A DNA stretch of 64,000 nt. Source: Actinomadura macra NBRC 14102 (GTDB lineage Bacteria; Actinomycetota; Actinomycetes; Streptosporangiales; Streptosporangiaceae). This document shows positions 1 through 8,100 of this stretch, in pieces (positions within the stretch are counted from its first letter, which is position 1; each line of letters begins with the position of its first letter). Location of the stretch: assembly GCF_001552215.1 (NCBI RefSeq), contig NZ_BCQT01000004.1:124001-188000 (forward strand), written 5' to 3'. The notes beneath the pieces were generated by a model. The model made no database searches, was not told the DNA's origin, and was given only the letters and a program-made list of their open reading frames with translations. The translations under genes were made by a program, and so were the position numbers.

Positions 1-637
1 GCGGCAGATCCGCGGCGAGGTCCCCGACGACGTCGACCGCGGTCAGCAGCCCCTCCAGCTTGAGTTCGGCGACGAGGCGGCAGACGACCACGACATCCAG
101 CGGGCCGCGGTCGAGGTCGAACCGTTCGCGGAAGTCGGCGGTGGGGTGTCCGGGGGCGTTGGCGTGCACGTCCACCGGCGGTTCGATCAGGTGGACGGCG
201 CCGGGACGGCGGCGGCTCCGGCGCTCCAGCACGTCCCGGCGGATCTGCTCGGTGCCGACGACGAGCGGCAGCGACGGCGGCAGGAACGGCGCGACCGCCA
301 TCGACATCACGGTGCAGACCGCCGCCGTTCCCTTCCGGCGGCGCGCGGCGTAGAAGGCCTCGATGCCGGGCGGCCACTCGTAGCCGTGGACGACGTCGAA
401 GCCGCGCTCGTCCGCGAGCCGCGCCAGCAGCCGGACGGTCGACGGGGACGGGCGCCGCCGCCCCGGGTCCAGTGGCACGTGCTCGATCCCGGCGGCCAGC
501 ACCCGGTCGACCAGCGGACCGGGCTCGCCCGCGACCACGACCTCGTGCCCGAGGTCGCGGACGGCCCCGGCCAGCTCGATCGCGTTGAGCTGGCTGCCGC
601 CGATCTCCATGGCGTGCGGGTAGACCAGGATCCTCAT
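1..637 (-). CDS. Glycosyltransferase, GT-B fold (C-terminus beyond window)
   Basis: The reverse strand is open from an ATG at 637 to the window edge, giving the first ~212 residues. It begins MRILVYPHAMEIGGSQLNAI, the nucleotide-sugar glycosyltransferase family 4 opening with a GGSQ loop, then has the alternating strand/helix pattern of an N-terminal Rossmann half; the donor-binding C-terminal half lies outside. Its start codon overlaps the stop of the aminotransferase gene at 634 (ATGA), so the two are translationally coupled. It probably adds a sugar to the polysaccharide made by this locus. Donor and acceptor cannot be told. Confidence 0.85.
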   Translation of the reverse strand, partial: MRILVYPHAMEIGGSQLNAIELAGAVRDLGHEVVVAGEPGPLVDRVLAAGIEHVPLDPGRRRPSPSTVRLLARLADERGFDVVHGYEWPPGIEAFYAARRRKGTAAVCTVMSMAVAPFLPPSLPLVVGTEQIRRDVLERRSRRRPGAVHLIEPPVDVHANAPGHPTADFRERFDLDRGPLDVVVVCRLVAELKLEGLLTAVDVVGDLAADLP

Positions 638-1752
638 GCGTGCGCCGCCACCGCCTCGACGACCCGGTCCTGCTGCGCGTGCGTCATGTCGTGGAAGAGC
701 GGCAGGATCAGCGACCGGGTCGTGAACCGGTCGGTCGCCGGGAGGTCCGCGGGCACATCGGCGTAGGCGGGCTCCCGGTGCGCCGCCATGATTCCCCTCC
801 GGGCGGAGATCCCCGCGTCCAGCAGGAGTTGCAGCAGCTCGTCGCGGCCGACGGGGAAGCCGTCCGGCAGCGTGATCCAGAACGACTGGTAGTTGGTCGT
901 GCCGTGCGCCGGGTCCCCCGCGCAGGCGATGCCGGGCAGGTCGGCGAGCAGCCGCCGGTACCGTGCCGCCAGTTCCCGGCGCCGCTCGACGATCCCGTCG
1001 AGGCGGGTGAGCTGGACGAGCCCCATCGCGGCCTGGAGATCGGTCATCCGGTAGTTGAAGCCGGTCTCGTCGTACTCCTCGATGACCACCTTCGCGCTGC
1101 CGTGCCGGTCGGCCGCGCTCACGCTCATGCCGTGTTCGCGGAGCCGCCGCGCACGCCGCGCCAGGGCCTCGTCGGCGGTGGTGAGCATCCCGCCCTCACC
1201 GGTCGTCAGCAGCTTGCGCGGGTGGAACGACCAGGCGGCCAGCTCGGCGCCCGCCCCCACCGGACGGCCCTTGTACGTCGAGCCGGCGGCGCACGCCGCG
1301 TCCTCCACGACGGTGATCCCCAGCGGGTCGCACAGCGTCCGGACCGCGTCGAGGTCGGCCGGGATCCCGCCCTGGTCGACGAGGATCACCGCGCGGGTCC
1401 GCGGGGTGAGGACGGCCTCCACGTTCTTGGCGTCCATGTTGCCGGTGCCGGGGTCCACGTCGGCGAACACGACGCGGCCTCCGGCGTGCCGGACGACGTT
1501 GGCGGTGGCGATGAACGACAGCGAGGGGACCACCACGTCGTCACCGGGCCCGACGCCGGCGAGCAGCAGCGCCAGGTGCAGCGCGGTCGTGCAGGACGAG
1601 ACGGCCACACCGTGCGCCGTCGCGCCGCGTTCGGCGAACGCGGCCTCGAAGTCGGCGACGCGCGGCCCCTGAGCCACCCATCCCGAGCGCACGACCTCGG
1701 CGACCGCCGCGGCCTCCTCCTCGCCCAGCACGGGCCTGATGACAGGGATCAC
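634..1752 (-). CDS. DegT/DnrJ/EryC1/StrS aminotransferase (sugar 3- or 4-aminotransferase)
   Basis: A 372-residue PLP-dependent enzyme of fold type I that transaminates a nucleotide-linked keto-sugar. The PLP-binding lysine is visible as K180 in SFHPRKLLTTGEGG, with the aspartate that pairs with the pyridine nitrogen in VVEDAA (D151) and the VSSCTTALHLAL phosphate loop near residue 55. Length is normal for the family. Its ATG overlaps the stop of the upstream glycosyltransferase (1749) and its stop overlaps the next start (637), so it sits in a tightly coupled operon. With the dehydrogenase at 4072 and acyltransferase at 10196 it fits a WlbC/WbpE-like role in making a 3-acetamido sugar; that substrate is inferred. 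Confidence 0.9.
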   Translation of the reverse strand: MIPVIRPVLGEEEAAAVAEVVRSGWVAQGPRVADFEAAFAERGATAHGVAVSSCTTALHLALLLAGVGPGDDVVVPSLSFIATANVVRHAGGRVVFADVDPGTGNMDAKNVEAVLTPRTRAVILVDQGGIPADLDAVRTLCDPLGITVVEDAACAAGSTYKGRPVGAGAELAAWSFHPRKLLTTGEGGMLTTADEALARRARRLREHGMSVSAADRHGSAKVVIEEYDETGFNYRMTDLQAAMGLVQLTRLDGIVERRRELAARYRRLLADLPGIACAGDPAHGTTNYQSFWITLPDGFPVGRDELLQLLLDAGISARRGIMAAHREPAYADVPADLPATDRFTTRSLILPLFHDMTHAQQDRVVEAVAAHA

Positions 1753-2939
1753 GGTGCGGGTTCCTCCAGTGCGGATGAGACGGGGTCACAGTGGGCGAGC
1801 TGGGCCAGCAGCCGGGCGCGTTGCGTCCAGTCGTGCCCGGCGGCGAACTCGCGGCGCCGGGCGAGCAGGTCCGGCACTGGCTCGGCCGCCAGTTCCTCCT
1901 CCACCGCGCGCAGGAACCCGCGCGGGGTGGACTCGGCCCTGATCAGCTCCCGCCCGCCGGGGAACGCACGCAGCCACCGGGTCGCGGGCAGGTCGGTCGA
2001 GACCACGCCGCGGCCGGCGGCCAGGTAGTCCAGCGTCTTGATGGGGAAGCTCGCGCGGTTGAAGTCGTCCAGCAGGTACGGGGTCAGCCCGACCCTGATC
2101 GTGCTCAGGTACGACGGGAGCTCGGCGAAGCTCTTGCGGCCCGTCCAGCAGACGTTGTCACGCCGGACGAGCGCCCGGAAGCGCGCCGGGTGGTGGCCGG
2201 GGTCGTGCGGGCCGATCAGGACCAGCGGGTGCCCGGCGCCGGCGACCGCCTCCAGCAGCCCGAGGTCGATCCGCGCGTTGATGTGCCCGGCGAACCCGGC
2301 GGCGGGGCGGTCGAAGCGCGGGACGTCCTCCGGCCACGGCTCGGAGCCGATCCCCTCGTAGGCCTCCGGGGCGCAACCGTTCGGGACGAGCGCGACGTCC
2401 CGCCCCCGGGCCTTGAACTGGTCACGCAGCAGCGGCGACACCACCGCGACGGCGTCGGCGCCGGCGGCCATCCGGTCCCGCGCCGCCGCGAGACGCCGCC
2501 GGGGCAGCCCGATCAGCTCGGCACCGGCCACCAGGTCGTCGGTGACGTACAGCAGCCGCCGCGCGCCCGGCACCGCGTTCAGCAGGTCGGTGTGGGTCGC
2601 GACCACCACCGCCGCGACCCGGTCGTCCATCCTGCGCGCCACGCGCCGTCCGGTGCGCCGGGCGGTGCGCCGCACGAGCGCGGCGGTGACATGGTGCATC
2701 CCAGGACGGTACATACCGGGCAGCACGCGCGGGCGGATCCGCCAGACGCCCGAACCCTCCTGGCGCAACCGCATCCCCGGGCGGAACGCGCCGGCGAGGT
2801 GCGGGCGCAGCAGCGGGGTCAGCAGCGACACGGGAGGATCGACGTACAGGACGGGATGCAGCGCGTTCAGCCGATCCGCGAGCTGCCGGTCGGTGCCGGC
2901 CACGCCGTCGTACGGCGTCCCCGCGAAATAGACGATCAC
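1749..2939 (-). CDS. Glycosyltransferase, GT-B fold (GT4-like)
   Basis: The 396-residue product opens VIVYFAGTPYDGVAGTDRQL and carries a C-terminal GT-B half with LVPNGCAPEAY, PAAGFAGHINARIDLGLL, LIGPHDP and the acidic/hydrophobic region SFPIKTLDYLAAGRGVVST, which in GT4-type enzymes binds the nucleotide-sugar. The frame is open far upstream, but the start is fixed by GTG at 2939, whose GTGA overlaps the TGA of the epimerase gene (2936). It is cytoplasmic, perhaps membrane-peripheral, and likely extends a lipid-linked glycan. Specificity is unknown. Confidence 0.88.
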   Translation of the reverse strand: MIVYFAGTPYDGVAGTDRQLADRLNALHPVLYVDPPVSLLTPLLRPHLAGAFRPGMRLRQEGSGVWRIRPRVLPGMYRPGMHHVTAALVRRTARRTGRRVARRMDDRVAAVVVATHTDLLNAVPGARRLLYVTDDLVAGAELIGLPRRRLAAARDRMAAGADAVAVVSPLLRDQFKARGRDVALVPNGCAPEAYEGIGSEPWPEDVPRFDRPAAGFAGHINARIDLGLLEAVAGAGHPLVLIGPHDPGHHPARFRALVRRDNVCWTGRKSFAELPSYLSTIRVGLTPYLLDDFNRASFPIKTLDYLAAGRGVVSTDLPATRWLRAFPGGRELIRAESTPRGFLRAVEEELAAEPVPDLLARRREFAAGHDWTQRARLLAQLAHCDPVSSALEEPAP

Positions 2940-4075
2940 TCGGGCTCCCGCCGGGCGGCTCGCCACCACTCGACCAGCCGGCGCAGCCCCTCCTCCAGGT
3001 CCACCTGCGCCTTCCAGCCGAGGTCGCGCCGCGCGGCGGACACGTCCGCGAGCCGCCGGGACACCCCGTTGACGGCGCGGGCGGGGCCGAACTCCAGGCC
3101 GAGGTCCTCGGCGTCCATGATGCGCAGCAGCGCTTCGGCCAGTTCGCGCAGGCTGGTCTCGGCGCCGGCGCCGATGTTGTACACCGCGTCCGTCACCTCC
3201 GCCTCGGCGGCCAGAAGGTTGGCGCGGGCGATGTCCTCGGTGAACACGAAGTCCATCGTCTGCTCGCCGTCGCCGAGGATCAGCGGCGGGCGCCCGTCCG
3301 TGATCCGCTCCATCCACCGGATCAGCACCTCGGTGTAGAGGCCGTGGACGTCCATCCGCGGCCCGTACACGTTGAAGTACCGCAGGGCCACGTAGTCGAG
3401 GCCGCGCATCGCGTGGAAGCTGCGCAGCATCCCCTCGTTGAACGTCTTGGCGGCGCCGTAGAAGGTGTCGTTGGCGTACGGGTGGTGGTCCTCGGCCGTG
3501 GGGAACTCCTCCGCCATCCCGTACACCGACGCCGACGACGACGCGATGACCTTGCGGACGCCGGCGTCGGCCGCCGCCTCCACCACCTCGTACGTGCCGT
3601 CGACGAGCACCTCCAGCGCCAGCCGGGGCTCCTCCGCGCACTGGGTGATCCGGATGGCGGCCAGGTGGAAGACCAGGTCCACGCCGTCCATGAGGGAGCG
3701 GACCAGCTCACGGTCGCGGATGTCGCCCTCGACGAGCCGCACCGTCCCGGGCCCGTCCGGTGCCAGGGCCGCCGCGAGGTTGGCGTGCCGCCCCCGGACG
3801 AGGTTGTCCAGCACCACGACCTCGGCCGCGCCCCCCGCGGCGAGCTGGTCGACGATCGTGGACCCGATGGTCCCCGCACCCCCGGTGACCAGGCAGCGGG
3901 CCCCTTCGATCACACCTGCCCCGTGCGAGGGGTCGACCCCCCGCGCCCCCCGATTCGCTTCGCTCATGCCTGCCCCGTGCGGGGGGACGACCCCCCGCGC
4001 CCCCCGATTCGCTTCGCTCATGCCTGCCCCGTGCGGGGGGACGACCCCCCGCACCCCCCGATTCGCTTCGCTCAT
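2936..4075 (-). CDS. NAD-dependent epimerase/dehydratase with a 54-residue repeat-derived N-terminal extension
   Basis: The body is an extended SDR enzyme: CLVTGGAGTIGS binds NAD(P), then the VFHLAA motif, the SSASVYG serine and the YGAAK catalytic tyrosine/lysine, then RYFNVYGPR. It would act on a UDP- or dTDP-sugar. The best start is ATG 4075: it overlaps the dehydrogenase stop and has AAGGAG six bases upstream. That adds three in-frame 18-residue copies of MSEANRGxRGVxPxHGAG before the enzyme proper, which begins at VIEGARCLVTGG (GTG 3912, also preceded by a GGGGCAGGT site). Either start may be used. The extension is encoded by a 54-bp tandem repeat. Confidence 0.85.
   Translation of the reverse strand: MSEANRGVRGVVPPHGAGMSEANRGARGVVPPHGAGMSEANRGARGVDPSHGAGVIEGARCLVTGGAGTIGSTIVDQLAAGGAAEVVVLDNLVRGRHANLAAALAPDGPGTVRLVEGDIRDRELVRSLMDGVDLVFHLAAIRITQCAEEPRLALEVLVDGTYEVVEAAADAGVRKVIASSSASVYGMAEEFPTAEDHHPYANDTFYGAAKTFNEGMLRSFHAMRGLDYVALRYFNVYGPRMDVHGLYTEVLIRWMERITDGRPPLILGDGEQTMDFVFTEDIARANLLAAEAEVTDAVYNIGAGAETSLRELAEALLRIMDAEDLGLEFGPARAVNGVSRRLADVSAARRDLGWKAQVDLEEGLRRLVEWWRAARREPE
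3911..4072. repeat. Three tandem 54-bp GC-rich hairpin units
   Basis: Three consecutive copies with an exact 54-bp period lie between the dehydrogenase and the epimerase core; the copy nearest 3911 is slightly diverged. Each unit contains an inverted repeat of GCGGGGGG and CCCCCCGC around a 4-base loop, followed by the conserved block GATTCGCTTCGCTCATG. Because 54 is a multiple of three, the unit reads through on the reverse strand as an 18-residue peptide that begins with ATG each time. Confidence 0.95.
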
Positions 4076-5127
4076 GCGTTCTCCTTCATGACGTTCTGTA
4101 CGGGAACAAGCGCACCGCCCTCTTCGGCGCTGCGCGTGGCGGCTTCCAGCAACGCGACGACCCGCAGGCCGGCGCCGCCGTCGGTCATCGCCGGACGGCC
4201 CTCGTTGATCGCGGCGGCCAGTTCGGTCATGACCTCGCGCAGCGCCTCCCGCTCGGGCAGCGCCGGGACGAGGATGTCGCCGACACGGTAGGAGATCAGC
4301 GCGGCGTGCCGCTCGTCGTGGCCGAGGGACCCGGCCGGGGCCCGGTCGACGCCCCGGTCGTACACCGCGAGCCGCTGGACGGGGTTCAGGTCGTCCCACA
4401 CGATCGTGCGGCGCGACCCGCCGATCACCGTCGTGCGGATCTTGGTGGGGCTGAGCCAGTTGACGTGGACGTGCGCCATGACACCGGTGGACAACTGCAC
4501 CGACAGATGCGCGACGCACAGCCGTCCCGCGCCGATCGGGTCGCTGCCACGCGCCGCGACCGCCTCGACCCGCACGTCGTCCGGCAGGACGTGGTCCAGG
4601 ATCGACAGGTCGTGCGGGGCGAGGTCCCACAGGACGTCCACGTCCGGCTGGACGAGACCGAGGTTGATCCGCACCGAGTCCACGAACTGGACGTCGCCGA
4701 TCTCGCCGCCGTGGATCAGCTCACGGATCTTCCGCACGGCCGGGGTGTAGCAGTAGGTGTGGTCGCACATCAGCACGAGCCCCGACCGCTCCGCGAGGTC
4801 CACCAGCTTCGCGCTCTCGTCCGCGCTGGGCGTGAGCGGCTTCTCCACCAGCACGTGCTTGCCGGCCTCCAGCGCCGCCCGGACGAGGTCGAAGTGCGTC
4901 GCCGCCGGGGTGGCGACCGCGACGGCCGCCACGTCCGGGTCGTCCAGAACCTGCTGGAAGGACGAGGTCGCCCGGACGGTCGTGTACGGCCCGAGGACGG
5001 CGCGGGCGCGCTCCTCGTCCAGGTCGCACAGCCACTCCAGCCGTAGTGCCGGAGTGGCCTGCGCGGTCCGCACGAGGTTCGGGCCCCAGTATCCGGCGCC
5101 GACCACCGCCAGGCCGATGGGTTCCAT
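4072..5127 (-). CDS. Gfo/Idh/MocA-family NAD(P) sugar dehydrogenase (WlbA-like)
   Basis: A 351-residue oxidoreductase. The N-terminus LAVVGAGYWGPNLVR is the dinucleotide-binding loop; HVLVEKPLT carries the family's EKP signature with the catalytic lysine; the GYWG opening and the DLAPHDLSIL segment are typical of the UDP-GlcNAcA 3-dehydrogenase (WlbA/WbpB) branch. The start ATG 5127 has GAGGAG upstream and begins 14 bases after the stop of the giant secreted protein. It would make the 3-keto sugar that the DegT enzyme aminates. Its stop overlaps the epimerase start, and its last codons hold the Shine-Dalgarno for that gene. Substrate assignment is inferred from the partner genes. Confidence 0.88.
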   Translation of the reverse strand: MEPIGLAVVGAGYWGPNLVRTAQATPALRLEWLCDLDEERARAVLGPYTTVRATSSFQQVLDDPDVAAVAVATPAATHFDLVRAALEAGKHVLVEKPLTPSADESAKLVDLAERSGLVLMCDHTYCYTPAVRKIRELIHGGEIGDVQFVDSVRINLGLVQPDVDVLWDLAPHDLSILDHVLPDDVRVEAVAARGSDPIGAGRLCVAHLSVQLSTGVMAHVHVNWLSPTKIRTTVIGGSRRTIVWDDLNPVQRLAVYDRGVDRAPAGSLGHDERHAALISYRVGDILVPALPEREALREVMTELAAAINEGRPAMTDGGAGLRVVALLEAATRSAEEGGALVPVQNVMKENA

Positions 5128-5140
5128 CAGGGCGTTCTCC

Positions 5141-8100
5141 TCAGGGTTGGGTGGTGGTGAACACGACGTCGACCCAGTAGTTGGACGTGGATCCGCTGGT
5201 GGGGAATCCGCCGGACCCGTAGGCGTACAACCCGTTGGGGCCGTCGTCGCCCGCGCGCAGAGCGTGCAGGGGCGGCGCGTCCACACCGGCGTTGGCGAAG
5301 CCGCCGACGTTCGCCGAGTAGCGCCCGTTCGGTGCCAGGTAGGACACGATGTAGGTCGTCCCAGCCGTCACCTGGACGGGGCTGGAGAAGGTGACCTGCT
5401 GCCAGCCCGCCGCGGACTCGTTCGAGAACGTCGCCGTGGCGAGGCGCGTGCCGTCGGGCTTCCACAGGGACCCGGTGTGCGTCCCGGTGTTGCCCGCGCC
5501 CTTGTAGAACCGGACGCCCGTGACCCAGCCGTTGGAATCGGCGCGGAACTTCATGCCGAGTTCCACGGACCCGTGGTCGTCCACGCTCGGGACCTGCGGA
5601 GCGTCCTCGTCCGCCCAGACCGAGCACGGGCAGGTGCCCGGCGTGGTCTGCTTGGCCGTGGTGAACGACCAGGTCTTCGCCGAGGCCAGCGTGTTGCCCG
5701 CCAGGTCCTTCGCGCCCTCCACCTTCACCGTGTACTTCGTCTGCCAGCCGAGCGCGGACGTCGGTGTGAAGGAGGACGTGCGGGTCGCCGGGTCGTAGCT
5801 CACCGATCCGGGCACCGCCGTGCCGCCGGGGCCGGTGACCGTGAACTGCACGGTGGCGCCCTGCACGGCCTCATCGAACGTGACGGACGGGTGCACCACC
5901 CGCGGGACGCTCGTGGCGCCGTCCACCGGGTCGACCGTGTCGATGGTCGGTGGCGTGGTGTCGCCGGGCGCGACGAGTGAGAAGACCGGGTCCACCCAGT
6001 AGTTCGCCGCACCGTAGGTCTGGTTCGGGAACCGCGAGGTCGCGCTGTAGATGTAGACCCCGTTGCCGCTTGCGGCGTCGTTGGACGGGGCGTGCAACGG
6101 CGCGTTGTCGTAGGCGTTGCCGAAGTAGCCGCCGTCCGCCGAGTAGTTGCCGTTCGGCGCGAAGTAGGAGGCGATGTAGGTCACGCCCGCGCTCACCGGG
6201 ACCGGTGCGGAGAACGTCAGGCGCTGCCAGCCGGACGTCGTCTCGCCGGTGAACGTCCCGGTGGCGAGACGTGTGCCGTCCGTCCTCCACAGGGACCCGG
6301 TGTGCGTCCCGGTGTTGCCCGCGCCCTTGTAGAAGCGGACGCCGGAGACCCAGCCGTTCTGGTCGGCGGTGAACTTCACGCCCGCTTCGAGCGCGTTGCC
6401 GTCACCGGACGACGGGGTCGAGGGCGCCGCGTCGCTGGGGAACAGCGTGCACGGGCAGGAACCCGACGTGGTGAACGACCACTGGGTGGTGCCGGACATC
6501 GTGTTGCCCGCGATGTCCTTCGCGCCGCTGACGCTCGCGGTGTAGGTGGTCGCCGCGGCCAGCCCGGAGGCCGGCGTGAACGTCGCCACCCGCCCGGACG
6601 AGTCGAGCGCCACGGAACCGGAGACCGCCTGGCCGCCCGGACCCGCCAGGGTGAACACCGGCGACCCGGTCCGGACCGGCTCGTTGAACGTCGCGGTGAT
6701 CTTGCTCCCGGTGGGGACGCTGGTGGCGTCGCTCCCCGGGCGCTTGACAGTGACGGACGGGGCCGTCGTGTCCGGCGGCGGCTCGTAGACGACGTCCACC
6801 CAGTAGTTGCTGGCGCCGGAACTCTGGTTCGGGAAGCCGCGCGGCCCGTACTTGTACACCCCGTTCCCGCCACCGTCACCGTTCGCGAGCGCCTTCAGCG
6901 GCGGGTTGTAGGTCGCGGCGCTGAGCCCACCGTAGTTGGCCGAGTACCAGCCCTTGGTCGTGTGGTACGACGCGACGTACGTCGTCCCGGCGGTCACGTG
7001 GACGGGTGTGGAGAACGTGACCTCCTGCCATCCCAGCGTGGACTCGTTGGAGAACGTCGCGGACGCGAGCTGCTGCCCGGCCGCCGTCCACAGCGTGCCG
7101 ATGTGGGTGCCGTCGTTGTTGCGTCCCTTGTGGAAGCGGATGCCCTTGATGAAGCCGTCGCCGTCGGCTGTGAACCGGACGCCGAGCTCCAGCTCGTTGG
7201 GGTCGTTGACGCCTTCGACTCCGGGTGAGGTGGAGTCGTTCCAGATGCTGCACGGGCACGAGCCCGGCTGCGGCGTCGCCTTGGCCGTTGTGAAGAAGTA
7301 GGTGAAGTCCTGCATCGTGTTGCCCGCGTCGTCCTTGGCCCCGGTGACCGTCACCGTCAGCTTGGTGTTGTCGGGCAGCGTCGCGGACGGAGTGAAGGTC
7401 AGGACCGTCCTGGAGGCGTCCAGGCTCGCCGTGCCCGCGACCGTCGCCGTGCCGTTCTTCAGGGTGAAGTTCGGGGTGCCGGTCTGGACGGCCTCGCTGA
7501 ACGTCACCGTCGGCTTGGTGGAGGTCTTGACGCTGGACGAGCCCGCGTACGGGGTGTTGTCCACGACGGTGGGCGCCATGGTGTCCGGCGGCTTGACCGT
7601 GACGAACAGCGGGTCCACGTAGTAGTTGCCCCCGCTGTAGGTCGAGGTCGGGAAGCCGCTGCTGCCGGACCGGTAGACGCCGTTCCCGCCGTCCGCCTCG
7701 GCCTTCGGCGCGGTCAGCGGCGGGCGTTCGTGCGCGTTGATGGAGAAGAAGTTCGCGTCGGCCGAGTAATGGCCGTTCGGCGCGAAGTAGGACACCACGT
7801 ACGTCGTTCCCGCGTCGATCTGCACCGCCACGGGGAACATGGCCGTCTGCCAGCCCGACGCGGTCTCGTCGGTGAACGTGGTGGAGGCCAGCTTCGTGCC
7901 ATCGGCCTTCCACAGGCTGCCGGTGTGCGTCCCGGTGTTGCCCGTGCCCTTGTAGAACCGCACGCCGGTCACCCAGCCGGACACCGCCGACTTGAACTTC
8001 ACCCCGGCCTCAAGGGACACGGTGTCGCTGTCGGCCGGGACCGCCGGCACGACCGAGTCACCGAACAGGCGGCAGGGGCAGCCGACGGCCACCGTCGTGC

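Noticed and set aside
640..2028. Long plus-strand open frame opposite the aminotransferase
   Set aside because: Arg/Gly/Val-rich shadow of the DegT and glycosyltransferase genes; no ribosome site and no family motifs.
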